DNA of 64,000 nucleotides from Brachynemurus nebulosus (GCA_035578155.1 JAPWDM010000007.1:27936413-28000412), one strand, 5' to 3'. Numbered from the stretch's first letter, positions 24,701 through 35,935 are shown. Notes: generated by a model not told the origin, from the sequence alone. Made by a program: numbers and translations.

Positions 24701-27700
24701 TACTAAAACGGTACAAAAGATCATTAAAAAATATTAATTTATGGTTAAATTTCGAAAATTGACGAAAATTGCTAGAGGTATCTTATTCAGCGTTTTGGAA
24801 AACGTAGTTTCGCGAAAAAACGTGTTTATCCTTTTCTGTGTTTATACCTATCATTTTTGAGTTATTTATGGAAATATAGCGAAAGTAATGTAAGAAGGTA
24901 ATGGAATAAAGTAATAAATTACCCCTGTCGCAGCACCCTGCATAACATAGCGAATTTACGTTAATAAAAATTTGTTTTTCTCGGTAACCAGTTTATATAG
25001 AATAATGATTTAAAAACCTTTTTTATATGATTTTTTTCTCCTCTTTCTAATCGTGTACCAAAAAAAAAATGTTGCAAAAATTTTTTTCACGAAAAATACC
25101 CAAAAAACCATGTTTCCGGCATCGGACATGTCTGGCTAACGAACTTGTCCAACGATTTGGGACTTCCAACATTTTTACCAAATTTCGTAAAAATAGGACA
25201 TTTCGTTGGAGAGTTATCGTGCGGACACATATATATATATATATATATATACACACATTTTCGGTTTCTAGGGACGTCAAAACAAATTTCTGCCATAATC
25301 CCGGGCTCAAGTCGCGTCATGACAGTGACTGTAATAGCTGAATTCCATACTGCAAATTCGCTAAAAAAATTGTTTCAAAAATCGCGTTCAAAACGATTTT
25401 TAAAATATTTTCGCCGCAGTCATAATTTCTTCTGGATATCATTCTAGAGAAAAAAGGGAACAATTTTTTTTTCCCAGAGTGATGTAACGCCTTAAAAGTG
25501 TTTTATTTTTCAAACAATGGTGATAGCTTAATCAGTTCAAGATGATATTTTATTAATTATTCATCAAAGTCGTAATAGACGCTTATTACAAGAATTTTTC
25601 AAAACAAAGTGCAGTATGGTAAAGTTAGATTCAATAGGTAAAGTTAGAGCGTTTTACGGTAAATATTTTTCTTTAAAATAATGATTTTATAAACGAAAAA
25701 TTCCTGTAAAAATAAACATGATAATGGTTTATTTAATCAAATATTTTTTCGTTTAAATATGTAATATTTTTATAAGAAATTCCTGTCAAAGCTAATCACT
25801 GCACGGATATCAGTTTCTTTCTACCAAGTACTGAAGTACTATGATAAACATCCTCATTAGCTAACATAAGCAATAGATTATGTAAGTATTATCGTAATTA
25901 AAGAGCGGAAATTTTTTATTTTTCATTAAATTTTTTTTTTTAGAAAAATATTTTAAAAATTACACTTTAAAGCTGTATTCTAGTCTAGAAATTCGAAAAA
26001 ACCGATTTTCTTTTTTTTCCATATTTTCAAAGTTCAGACCTTTAAGAATAAGCCTCTAAAAGGATTTACGGAAATTCGAATTATTTTCGGAGTTATGGTG
26101 ATTTTTTTTGCTGTATACTGTTTACCTAATCAGTGTTAAATTCAAACTTTTAATATATGTAAATTCCTCGAAACTACTTTTTTCGGTACGGTTGACATGT
26201 TATCTCAAGTTCTAATGCACCGATTTACTTGAAATTTCGTATAGACATTTTTAGTACATACTATCAAAATTGGCCCGACGTAGGGGTTTTTGGAATTATT
26301 TTTAAAAAATTTCCAAAGTTGAAAAAAGGAGGCGAAAAAAGACGCCATTTTGTGAAAAAATTTATTTTTTCAAATCGAGTACGTCCAACTAATTCTACAT
26401 CCTTGTTTATTAAGAATTAACTAAAATGTTATGTTTTCAGATCACCAGGAGGGTTGAAATCATGTCAACCAAGAGACACCTTTATTTTTTGAGTCCCAAC
26501 TTTGCCGGCCTGTACCGATTTCAATTTTTAATTTTTTTTTTTTAATTTTTATACATTTTTGTACTTTTCAAATATCAATAAAAAACTGGTAAAAAGATGG
26601 ATACTAAAAATGTTTTTTTTTATTACGTCCGTAAAATCACCTCACATCGAGCCTCTACACTAGAATACCCCCTTAAAATTTTGTTTCAGCGTAATAAAAA
26701 CCTTGCTTGTCTTAGTAAAACCGCTACAAGAAAGGATTTGTCGGTGTTAATTTCCGATTTCGATAAAACTTGGTATACGTATAGTACAAGTAAAAATAAT
26801 GGACCCCAACTTTTGGGATGGAACCACACCGCAAAATTAAGGTAAAATTTGAATTTTGCTTGATTCCTCAGCAATTATAACAGCTTTTTACACGGTCGAA
26901 GCATCTGTCTTGGTAAAACTGGGGTTCAAATTTGGAACCGAGTGATTGATTATGCTTAGATATTTTAAAAATTGAGACCCTGAAGGTCTCAGGGTCCTCT
27001 ACGGTCCTCTAAGAGGCTCGACCCTGTCTGACAAACTTCAAGTTTTTAGTCTTTCCACGTTAAAACCACGAAATGCTAGTACAATCGATAAAACAAAAAT
27101 AAAAATAGTTAAGCTAGTGAGAGTTGCCCATGTAAAAATATTGAATTGCACAGTCGCGTCAGAAGCGTTTCAGGGCGCATGATAAAGAGGGGAGCAACAG
27201 GGAAAAAAATTTTTTTGCTCGTTACTTTCATTTTTCGAAAAAAAGTGTTTTTCCCAAAAGGGGATGCTTGACCGAAAGTCGTTCCTGGGCGCAAAATTTG
27301 TAGTTACGCCTCTGAGTCGTGTGTCATCTCGATCTACTATTTTCGAGGAATTAAGCAAAAAATTCAAATTTTATCCAAGTTTCGAAGGGCGATATCACTC
27401 CTTAAAATACGGGTCCGTTATTTTTTACTTGTACTATATATACACTAAGTTTCATCTAAATCGAGAATTGGCACCAGAAAATCTGTATAAGTTTCATCAG
27501 ACAACCGACAAGATTTTTATTTGATATTAATAAATAACGGGATTTAAGATCGATTTTTAAAATTTCTTATCTATAACAAACACCACTTACATCATTATTT
27601 TTATACATTATGGTGAAGGTGAACTGCAAAAAAATTTTCACAAAGGACCTTTCGTTGTTGACCAAGGAATTCGAATGTATTAGGGCTACGAAGGGTCAAT

Positions 27701-28943
27701 GACCCTTCGTAGACCTTATGCATTCATTTTGAATTGGACGGCAGGGTCGTGATGCGTGTACGTAATATTACAATGCAGATAAGAGAAAATTTCTTCGCGG
27801 TTTTTTTTTTTTTTTTTTTATAAAATAGGCTATTTTTTGAAATATACACAATTATAAATACACATATACATTATTTGAATTAATAAATTACAAAATATAC
27901 AAACAATTAATTAATCAATTAATTAAATACTTAATTAATTAATTCAAAAATAATTTACAAAAATAATATTTTAATTAACTATTTCCCATCAACTTATCCT
28001 AACAAACTATTAAATATATCAAATTCCTGTGAATATCTAAACATCCGCGCGATTTTTATAAACATTTTAGGTACTTATTGTTAAAAATTGCCCTCCAAAA
28101 ATCGCATTTTCTTAAAAAAAAATAAAAAAAAAAACGAAATTATAAGAGTTTCAATATATTAAGGTAGTTAGTCGATAAAACGATTTTTTCAAAGGATTTT
28201 AACGAAACTTCTCTAGATATTTATATTTAATTCAATACCAATAATACGAGCCCTTACAATACAAATATTCGTGAAGTGTGTGTTGACCACACTTCGATGA
28301 CAGAAACCAGTAAATTATAATGATTTCAAAACTTGCTGCTTTTACGAAAACCTAAAAAAATTGACTACCCCAATTTTGAGAAAAACGATTTCAAAGTTTT
28401 GTAATTTTAGCACGGGCTTTTATGGAAAAACTCTATTTTTTTCGAATAAAATGAAAACGTGTCGAAGGAATTTGATAAAAATTTAATATGTTATAAAATA
28501 CAGTTACAAACCATATTTAATAAGAAATAAAAATTATTCACTACGCCGTTTTTTAAATATAAACATTATTTTACATTTTTACAACGCTTTTTCAACAATG
28601 GTTTTATATTGCTGCAACATAAGCGCGCGGAAATTAAAAAAAAAAAGTGGTAGTTATACAAATATAATAACTGAAGAATATTAATGCATTACTTAATTTG
28701 TGATAAAAGAAAATTTTTTCGCTGAGATATACTTTTGTACCTGACTATCTCAAGGCAACTACATTAACTACAGAATCCCTCAAAAAAAAAATGATTACTT
28801 ACCACCTGAGGATCAGAAAAATCGGTACCGTACAATCTAATACCGAAATAAACAATTGCGGATATCGAAAAAATTGCAACAATTCCCGCGGTTATTAACG
28901 GTCTCTGGACCATTTCGCGCCGTATCGCACGAAACACCAACAT
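15788..28943 (-). CDS. disp: Dispatched, RND-type exporter of lipid-modified Hedgehog (8 exons)
   Basis: Exons, 5' to 3': 28803-28943, 23428-23710, 23144-23367, 20441-20626, 20242-20377, 18527-18760, 17714-17900, 15788-17504; phases agree at all joins, giving 1035 aa. Dispatched is a 12-segment membrane protein that releases cholesterol-modified Hedgehog from producing cells. Visible: N-terminal membrane segment (about residues 15-36); a Cys-rich first extracellular domain with GTGYAHFVV; a sterol-sensing domain over about 330-480; the transporter motif GIGADDAF with D406 and D407 in exon 7; a second Cys-rich extracellular domain; five C-terminal membrane segments with GLSIDFSLHY (D862) at the position mirroring the first motif; and a Ser-rich tail. 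The exon 4 acceptor (TTTTCAG before 20626) was chosen because it restores phase after ...CHDIT. Patched and NPC1 share the fold, but the paired aspartates and loop cysteines favour Dispatched. Long introns 1, 3 and 5 hold most of the transposon sequence. Confidence 0.93.
17901..18526 (-). other. disp intron 6, no internal feature
   Basis: A 626-bp intron between the sterol-sensing exon 6 and the GIGADD exon 7. Short open frames occur, but no repeat terminus or conserved element was recognised. Donor is G/GTAATA and acceptor is TTACAG/GA. Confidence 0.7.
18761..20241 (-). other. disp intron 5, with Helitron-type end and lone TTAA terminus
   Basis: A 1.5 kb intron. It holds a GC-richer patch at about 19965-20171 ending in a Helitron-like 3' terminus (listed separately) and a single transposon-like end at 19360-19379 (GCGCCAACTACC then TTAA) that matches the terminus of the repeats at 24010-24418 and 28163-28638. 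No exon was found inside. Confidence 0.6.
20142..20171 (+). mobile_element. Helitron-type 3' terminus
   Basis: A short GC hairpin (CCACGGGC, loop GAA, then GCCGCGG at 20143-20160) is followed after seven bases by CTAG at 20168-20171 and then T, the layout of Helitron 3' ends, which lack inverted repeats and insert between A and T. Upstream, 19990-20038 forms a second hairpin with 11-bp arms (GTCAAAAGTAT and its complement). The 5' end could not be located. Confidence 0.5.
20752..21517. mobile_element. TTAA-bounded element in disp intron 3
   Basis: TTAA at 20748-20751 and 21518-21521 bracket inverted ends GGGGAGGTTTACTCGAGAGT and the complement of GGGAAGGTTTACTTGAGATT. The right end is duplicated: 21415-21517 recurs diverged at 21528-21640, and an interior block at 21065-21230 recurs at 21718-21885. 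The left end lies only about 120 bp before the exon 4 splice acceptor of disp. Non-coding. Confidence 0.7.
21522..23143. other. Rest of disp intron 3: duplicated element ends and dispersed repeat
   Basis: After the TTAA element come the duplicated end and interior blocks (21528-21885), AT-rich filler, and at about 22650-22990 a copy of the dispersed repeat shared with 1340-1560 and 58660-59130. Exon 3 of disp starts the next coding block at 23144. No further exon was found. Confidence 0.55.
24010..24418. repeat. Repeat in inverted orientation to 28163-28638
   Basis: From the TTAA at 24419-24422 leftwards this block matches, in reverse complement, the block starting after TTAA at 28159-28162 (shared words include AACGAAACTTCTCTAGA and TCAAAGGATTTTAACGAAA). 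The 28 kb copy carries roughly 90 extra bases near 28255-28345. Only one terminus is recognised (GGTAGTTGGTCC / GGTAGTTAGTCG after TTAA). Confidence 0.65.
24436..25491. mobile_element. TTAA-bounded element with a nested insertion
   Basis: TTAA at 24432-24435 and 25492-25495 bracket inverted ends GGCATTACATCGCTTTG and the complement of GGCGTTACATCACTCTG. At 1056 bp it is longer than its peers because a TA-inserted palindromic-family copy, starting CCCCTGTCGCAG at 24922, occupies the interior up to about 25370, including a short (AT)n run near 25230-25250. Confidence 0.7.
25971..26672. mobile_element. TTAA-bounded element, full copy
   Basis: TTAA at 25967-25970 and 26673-26676 bracket inverted ends AGCTGTATTCTAGTCTAGA and the complement of GGGGGTATTCTAGTGTAGAG. 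A truncated inverted relative lies at 34870-35375 near Adi1. Open frames inside (26229-26420, 26597-26845) show no domain and are not treated as genes. Confidence 0.75.
28163..28638. repeat. Inverted partner of the repeat at 24010-24418
   Basis: Begins after TTAA (28159-28162) with GGTAGTTAGTCGATAAAACG and runs to the GCGCGCGGAAATT segment that also opens the other copy. It contains a private insertion with a small hairpin AGTGTG...CACACT near 28275-28297. It ends about 165 bp from the exon 1 donor of disp. Confidence 0.65.
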
Positions 28944-29618
28944 TTTTTTTTCTTACAAAAACACTCAAAAATATTCAAAAATTAACACGAAATTATTCAG
29001 TCATCGATCAAAATTTCGCGGTACAATTTTAAAATCGAAATTAAGTTGGTACGACTGTAGTTTAAAAATGATAAGTTCCGAATTATTTGAACACAATGAA
29101 CAAATATGTAATTTTAAAAAAATATTCAATTAAAACAATTAAACACTTGCGCGCAAACGAATCATATTCGCACGTTACTGTTCAATTAATTAATGAGTGA
29201 TGATTGATGTAACTAATTATGCAATTAAAGGTAGATCTTGTCGAGTTTAATGCAACAGACAGGTTATACATTTGTGTACATAATAGATCCAATCAGATCC
29301 ACACAACACACACCACTTTAATTTCGATATCACTTACCATAAATGTGAATAACTCGACACGAATTCAGCGTCATATTTTTTGTATTTTTTTTACGGGTGC
29401 TTTGATAAGTTCTCTACTTTTTGGAAAAAATGATTAAAATTATGTAATGTCGACTCTGTGGTAAAGCAGAGTCAAAAGAGATAATAATAGGATAAGCAGA
29501 GATAATGAGTAGGGTTAATCAAAATTGAAATATTCATCATGACTTATAGGTAGACCGGTCAAAATAACTCATTTAGAGAGAAATAAAAAAACTGTTAGCT
29601 AAACTTTTATAAGTGTAA

Positions 29619-30027
29619 GGCTGTATACCCAATCAATGAAATAAGAAATAAGGAATAAGAAATAAGAAATAAGGAGTATGCCATCTAGTGACGTTGAATG
29701 AAACTTTAACTTAACTGCTCATACGTAAATGTATTTAGGTATTTTTGTACATCATAATTCATGAAAAAGTAACGTTCGTGATGACTTTTTTGCCACTAAG
29801 TGAAAAAAATCACGAATTTTAACGTAAAAAAATACCTACATATTTATATCTATGACCAGTTACGTTAAAGTTCCATTCAACATCACTAGACGCATACTCC
29901 TTATTTCTTATTTCTTATTCCTTATTTCTTATTTCATTAAAGTTCCATTCAACGTCACTAGATGGCATACTTCTTATTCCTTATTTCTTATTTCTTATTC
30001 CTTATTTCATTGATTGTGTATACAGCC
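29619..30027. mobile_element. Foldback MITE with TAA target duplication
   Basis: Left end GGCTGTATACCCAATCAATG and right end CATTGATTGTGTATACAGCC are near-perfect inverted repeats continuing for roughly 90 bp through AATAAGAAATAAGG runs and ATCTAGTGACGTTGAATG. TAA flanks at 29616-29618 and 30028-30030. A third copy of the terminal segment occurs internally near 29865-29940. Related to the copy at 56303-57130. Confidence 0.8.
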
Positions 30028-30543
30028 TAAATGGTAAAGGGGCTCATAATGAACGTAAAAAGAAAATAAATAGGAAGGTTGATTTGGGTGAACAATAGTA
30101 TTATTACAATTTCTGGTGGAAATCGAAGAAAAAGTATCCTATACAAAAGTTGTAAATCATGCAAAAATCTAAAACTTTTGTAGAGCTCACTTTTTAACGT
30201 TTGTAAAATTTTGAAAAAAAATTCGTTTTTTTTTTTTTGTTTTTGTTTTACAATTTTTATTTCCGCAAAAATAATTTCATTTTGATGAAACCTGATAAAA
30301 GTGTACCTTTCTGTGTCTTAAATAATCACAAATATTTTTAGATAAAAAAATAAAGAATTCACAAAAATAAAGTTTTGAGTCAAAAAATGAAACAGACTGT
30401 CTGAAGGCGTTAATTTAAATTGATTTTTTAGTATTTTTCATCCAATTTTAAGCTTAGTCATTATTGCTAATCAAAACAATGATTATTCTACTATAGTTTA
30501 ATAAAAAAAAAAAAAGACCTGTTCGTCTTAACGTCTAGTATTT

Positions 30544-30813
30544 TTAAATCAAGTTCATGATAATTTCATTCAATTTGTTCCAATTGATTCCATTGTACGG
30601 TAAGTTAAACATGCGCGAATGCTTACTTGTCACATAATATGCATTAAGTACCTGAATCATCAAGTGATAATTTTCAAAATATAAACAATAAATTCCATTG
30701 GCTATTGCATATTTTAATAATAAATATCGAGATTCCCGTACCAGTCCCGACCGATTTATAATGTTTTTCGGGATCACGATTAAATTCTGGAAATCCTGAG
30801 GTTCAAATCGGGA
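30544..30813 (-). CDS. Possible terminal exon of an unidentified gene
   Basis: An open frame of 89 codons plus stop is preceded on the minus strand by a good acceptor (TTTACTAATTCCAG before base 30813). The peptide begins SRFEPQDFQNLIVIP and reads more like protein than the surrounding AT-rich frames (RSGLVRESRYLLLKYAIANG; balanced charge, several Tyr, Leu and Gly). I do not recognise the family. Partner exons on the same strand were not established; 35936-36119 is one candidate, but its phase does not join directly. It could be a relic of a lost gene or chance. Confidence 0.3.
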   Translation of the reverse strand, partial: SRFEPQDFQNLIVIPKNIINRSGLVRESRYLLLKYAIANGIYCLYFENYHLMIQVLNAYYVTSKHSRMFNLPYNGINWNKLNEIIMNLI

Positions 30814-32595
30814 CTGGAATTAGTAAATAAACAGGTACATATAAAACCACAAAAAATGAATGAATAATAAGTAGGTATTACTATACGAAAACGAATTCAT
30901 TATTCAAATTTTATGCAGTATTTTACGGTTTTTACAAATTTATACTTTTAACATAAGAGGGAAATTTTGTTTGCATTAAAATGCACGTATTAATTGCATA
31001 ATTAATTTATACGTTCAGTTTCAAAAATAAAGACTAAACCAGAAAGTTTGAATGCGCTTTAAAGCTGAGATCAACGTTTATTTATCTTCAGAAAATTGTC
31101 TAGTAATTGTAAATTACAACTTTCTCTATTAATTAGTGATTAATTCTCAAAAATATTGAACTTAAAATAAAGTTTATTTAATACTCAAGGTCGCTAAGCA
31201 ATAATTAGAATAAATTGTATATTAAATTAAGTCAAGTAGAAAAAATATGACCCAAACTGAATTCTTTAGCTGTGCTTTCAATAGAAGGGAACCTGACAAA
31301 AGACAGACTATTCATATTTGATCAACTCCCTTCAGCTGTCCCAAAGAAAAATTCTTGAACAAATGAGAGTAAGTCTAAATAAACACCTGTTCCCAAAAAG
31401 GTGTAATTATCAAGGGGCGAAACTACTTTTATGATAGTATTTCGAGTGTAGCAGAAAAGTGACGAAAAATCCTCCCCACTTCGCATTACTATGTTGTGTG
31501 GGTACACACTGTTTGTAGTGGTGTTGGTTTGATGTTTGCTTCTGTGTGCGTATTCACACGCACAACTACAAAACACGTATTATGAGATGGAGCAACGTCC
31601 AGCTCAAGTAACAATTGGTCTTATAATACATAACAATCGTAGTGGATTCGGTGACCGATACCGACTGACTAAATGCCTTAAGGAGAGGGTAAGGTTAATT
31701 CGTACAAAAAAGGCATGTTTTTGTTATTTTTTTGTGACGACACAGTTAAAATCTCTTTATTAAAACCAGTGGTACATTAAAGTATGACATTCGAAGAATA
31801 TTGTATAAAATTTTTACGAAGAAATATTAAAAAATACAGTAATGGCAGCAATTATTCGAACGTGTCTCGGAAAAAAGTAGAATTGCGGTGCCCCTCATAA
31901 CTTGATGCTGGATCATCCGAAATAAAAAAATTAAAGTTCATTCGTTAGATAATTAGACATTAGATACGTTAGTACTTCCATTGAAATTTCTATAATATAA
32001 CTGAGAGAGAGAGATATATAGAGAGCGAAACATCTGCCAGGTAACAACAAAAATGCTTATAACTTCGTCAATTTTGCACCAATCAACTTGAAATTTTGAA
32101 ACAATATTCTTGAGATATTATGCATTCAGTTAAAAAAATAAAAAAAAATACAAAAAAAAATTATTTTAATACCTTACCTTGCCCTTAAGCTGTGACAGAC
32201 CAACAAATGACACCAAGCGAGCTACACTTTTTTAATATCAGTTGGCTTCTAGTGTTCTATGGTTATTATTATGAAAAAATGTTGCCGGTGGGGGGCAGCA
32301 CTAAACCTAAATACGTCACTAGTGGCACGAGATTCAAAAATAAAAATAAATTCGCAGTTGAGTACAAAAAGAATTTGCAATAAACTTGCTTAAGCGTAAA
32401 ATTGATTTATTTTGAAAATAAAAATATACAAATTTAACAATATTTTAACATAACAGTCTAATTATATGGAAAGATTTATATTAAGGACACAGTTTGGTCC
32501 AGACTTTTTGGTTTTTATTTTATTTTTTTTTTTTAATTAAACCAAACAGTATCCTATAAATCAATTTTTTATAATAAACATTTCCCTTATTGGAT

Positions 32596-34566
32596 TCAAG
32601 CTTTAATTTCATTTAATTTCTGCAAATACTCCTTTCGGCAATCCATATGATCAGCTGGTCGATTATATGGCGTCCATACTGGTTCACCGGCAAAATATCT
32701 TTTGGCCTTCAGATAATTCTGTAACAAATTTATTATAGATATTATAAATCTCCAAGTTTCCGGGAAATAAACCGGATTTAAAATTCCTAATGTTTACGAA
32801 GTTATAGCTATTTAAATTTCCGCACAATAGCCGAACTACCTATCAAAAATTTTAAACATGTTTTTCTCGAAACCACCGTTTTTGAGCTGGTTAATATAAA
32901 ATCTTGAATTCTATTCAACCGATTGGCTTCAAATTTAGTATGAAGTTTCAATAGATGGTTCTTTATGGTCCGAACCGTTGAAAATTCGAAAAAGTTTTTG
33001 TTAATTTGAAAGAAGGGTAAAAAGGGTTCTTTTTCTCTTTGGTTCAGACTGTGTGACGGGGCTGAAATCAACGGAGCTCACCCCCATTTTGAATTTTAAT
33101 TTTTTTTTGTACATTCTTAAGGGGGGAGTTCACGCCAGAAGCGGCTGATAAACTAATTTTTTTCGAATCTCGTTTTTTGTTTTTATTTCTGTGGTTCTTT
33201 ACAAACACGGTGATATATAAAACATGGCCAAAAAAAAAATTTTTTCTAGTAAAAAAATATTTATTTGTGAGTCACTGTACAGCCAAGTTGCTGCTCCTTT
33301 GCAGATAACGCTCGCCCCCCCCCCCTCGCGATTTAATCAGTAATATAACTACTTGAAGATGAAGAATCTTCAGGATGAAGAAAAGAACAAGGAACAAGAG
33401 GGGACAATGTATGGGGCTGGAGAGTTTTAATAGACAGTAAGTAAACCGCTTCTTTTGTTAATATTTTTGTTTTTTTATTGTTTCCCGAAAGTTGTGTTTT
33501 TCCCGACAAGGAAAATCATATCTCAAGTTCTAGAAAAGATAGAGACTTAATTTTTTTTATTTTGTTCATAAATATATTGCGCATAAAGTGGAGTATGCTT
33601 TTTCCATTTGAACAATTGTAACTATTTTTAAACATTTTTTTTTTTTTTTAATAAATTGGGTTTTATAATTTTTAGAAGTTTAGGATTAGAATTTTATAGT
33701 TAATTTTTAAAATTAACTCAACTTTATGGACAGGTCCTTTAAGAATAAAATAATGAAAAAATATTTAAAAAATATTCATTACTTTTTGAGATATGGCGTT
33801 CCTTGTAAACGCTTAAAAACTTGGGAAAGAACGCCCCCTCCCCTCACAGCGAAGAGTAATGAATGTTTCAAAAACAAAATTTTCTATTTGAAACCCACCC
33901 TAATTCGAAAAAAAATTTCAACAAGCAAAATAATCATAAATAAAAAAGTTGCTTTTTTATTTGAACTCGCCCCTTAAAACGTTAATAAAAATAAACTATT
34001 AAAAAAGATTGGTGGTAAAATTTTTTTTATTTAGTTTAAAAAAACCGCCAAAAACACAGAGCGACAGCACCACCACTTACATTAGTATCCAACGTGAATC
34101 GATGATAGATCCCTGGCGGAATAATCAATAAATCTCCCGGCGTTACTTCAATTCGAATCCACTCGTCGTTACGATCGCGCACATCGAAGTATCCAGAACC
34201 TTCCAGAACGTAACGAATCTCCTCATCTTTGTGCAGATGCTCTTCGAAAAATATTTTCAATTTCTCATCGTAATTTGGAAGACACTCTTTCGAGCACGTA
34301 ATCGTATCATCGTACGAAATATTTCGTTGTTTCTTAATTTTTTGCAGCTCGGGATTATTTTCATAATTTGTTGGATCAATCTATTATGAAAAAAAAAAGT
34401 GATCTATGATCGATACGTATGTAACGTGTAAATGTTTACTTACTTTATAGTATTCAACTCCCGACAGTTTGTATAGATCATCTAATTCAACAAACTGTTT
34501 TGGATTTTTATGATTTTCGAGACGTTGATCCTCTTTAATTTCATCCATGTACCAAGCTCGCACCAT
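32596..34566 (-). CDS. Adi1: Acireductone dioxygenase (methionine salvage)
   Basis: Three exons: 34444-34566, 34081-34380, 32596-32718; all joins are phase 0, giving 181 aa, the usual family length. The enzyme oxidises acireductone (dihydroxy-keto-methylthiopentene) to the keto acid precursor of methionine plus formate, in the cytosol and nucleus. The cupin metal site is complete: H89, H91 and E95 in [16 protein letters not shown] and H134 in [11 protein letters not shown]. Conserved ends are present: MVRAWYMDE at the start and [13 protein letters not shown]...CRKEYL in exon 3. Exon 3 follows FTLDTN directly as NYLKAKRYF, confirming the junction; reading past the exon 2 donor would give a false end. 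Intron 2 (32719-34080) carries a TTAA-bounded element. Divergent from Hsf, about 1.8 kb away. Confidence 0.95.
33121..33973. mobile_element. TTAA-bounded element in Adi1 intron 2
   Basis: TTAA at 33117-33120 and 33974-33977 bracket inverted ends GGGGGGAGTTCACGCC and the complement of GGGGCGAGTTCAAATAA. 853 bp, non-coding; a C-homopolymer run lies near 33315-33325. It makes up most of the 1362-bp intron. Confidence 0.7.
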
Positions 34567-34869
34567 TTTTTTTATTTATTGATTAATTTACAGAAAGATC
34601 TAAGAAAAACACTGTCATTTGATCCTATTTATATATACATATAAAATGTTTTTAACTCGTCAGATTCTGCGCATATTTCTACTTGTCAGTTTTTGATAAA
34701 ATTTTACGCAAAGATCTCAAATAAGATTATTAAGTAAATCTACCAAAAAAAAAACCCTTGTATCCGTTCCAGGATAAGACTACAATTATCCGGAACAAAG
34801 TGAATAAGATTATGCCTAAAACAATGAGATAAAGAAATTAAAAATCCTTTTCTTTAAAAACTGTTTTAA

Positions 34870-35375
34870 GGGGGTATTCTAGTCTAGAGGCTCGATTTTG
34901 AGATGATTTTACGAGCGTAATAAAAAAAGTAGATATTTGAAGTATGAAAATGTATAAAAATTTAAAAAAAATTCAAAATTGAAATCGGTACATGTCGGCA
35001 AAGTGGGGACTCAAAAAAAAGGTGTCTCCTAGTTGACGTGACTCCAAAGCCCCTGGTGATCTGAAGCATAAAATTTTAGTTAATTCTTAATATACAAGGA
35101 TGCAGAATTAGTTGGACCTTGCCAATTTGAAAAAATAAATTTTTCTCACAAAATCACGTCCATTTAAAAAAAAATCATTTTTTCACCTCCTTTTTTCAAC
35201 TTTGGAAAATTTTTTAAAAATAGAAAAAAAATATCCAAAAACCTCTACGTAGGGCCAATTTGGAGAGTATTACCTAAGAAGGTCTGTACCAAATTTCAAA
35301 TAAACTTGAGATTGCATTAGAACTTGAACTGCATTAGAACTTGAGATAACATGTCAACCGTATCGAAAAAAGTAA
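34870..35375. mobile_element. Truncated inverted copy of the 25971-26672 element
   Basis: Preceded by TTAA (34866-34869) and starting GGGGGTATTCTAGTCTAGAG, it matches the right half of the 25971-26672 element in reverse complement up to the GGTTGACATG segment, after which similarity stops. The second terminus is missing, so it is a 5'- or 3'-truncated copy. It begins about 300 bp upstream of the Adi1 start. Confidence 0.65.
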
Positions 35376-35935
35376 AGAAAGTAAAAAAACTTTCTTATGG
35401 GTCCTGATTCATCGATTATTCAGTATAAGGTTAATAAAACTATCGTTTTATAAAAATGATAAATTTTTTATACTTCCGGTACAAATAATGTACAATAAAT
35501 GAGAACATTAATATCAATTATTTTGTTTAATTTGTCGGTGATATACAGTTTTTTTTTGTTTTTTTTAATCAATGCAGAATCGCTTGTTTTTCAATATAGG
35601 TACGTCAAACTCAAGTTAATCTTACGGAATTTATTTTTAGAGTATACATCCTTAAATACTTATAAATATTTAGCCGGAAATTTTTTAATGGTAATTATTT
35701 ACAAAGGTGAAGAACGAATCCTATAATAAAGAAAACTGCCATTACAGATGACTTTCCCACAATATTACATAAAATATCGTGGTCCCTAATGCGTTAATAA
35801 GAGTTTCCTCATTCGGGATAAGTTGAAACGTCAATTGATAAAAACTTGAGTAAATCAGAAATTACATAATAGATGTCACCACCGGGGTAATGTTGATGAA
35901 ATAAAGTAAATCATATCCGGATAGTACTTTCTTAC

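Larger units (their letters stand above)
23711..28802 (-). other. disp intron 1, 5.1 kb packed with nested repeats
   Basis: Contents in order: a hAT-like terminus CAGGGCCGGACCTACAG at about 23818; a repeat at 24010-24418 ending at TTAA; the TTAA element 24436-25491 with a palindromic-family insertion from 24922; the TTAA element 25971-26672; poly-T/A tracts and a TTAATTAA-rich stretch near 27900-27970; and an inverted copy of the 24010-24418 repeat at 28163-28638. No exon was found between exon 1 (28803) and exon 2 (23710). Confidence 0.65.
28944..32595. other. Interval upstream of disp and downstream of Adi1
   Basis: The first few hundred bases should include the disp 5' UTR and promoter. 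The interval contains the MITE 29619-30027, an unidentified possible terminal exon at 30544-30813 (-), and otherwise AT-rich sequence. Poly(A) signals for Adi1 are possible at 32514-32519 and 32406-32411 on the minus strand. Confidence 0.55.

Noticed and set aside
26229..26845. Two plus-strand frames inside the 25971-26672 region
   Set aside because: They lie in or across the edge of a TTAA-bounded non-autonomous element and show no transposase motif.
29640..30005. AATAAGAAATAAGG runs as a possible CRISPR or satellite array
   Set aside because: They are the mirrored arms of a foldback MITE, with no spacers of constant length, and the host is an insect.
32808..33071. 87-codon minus-strand frame in Adi1 intron 2
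   Set aside because: Resembles non-coding repeat sequence seen elsewhere in the window (TTTTCTCGAAAC-type words) and lies within an intron with good flanking splice sites.
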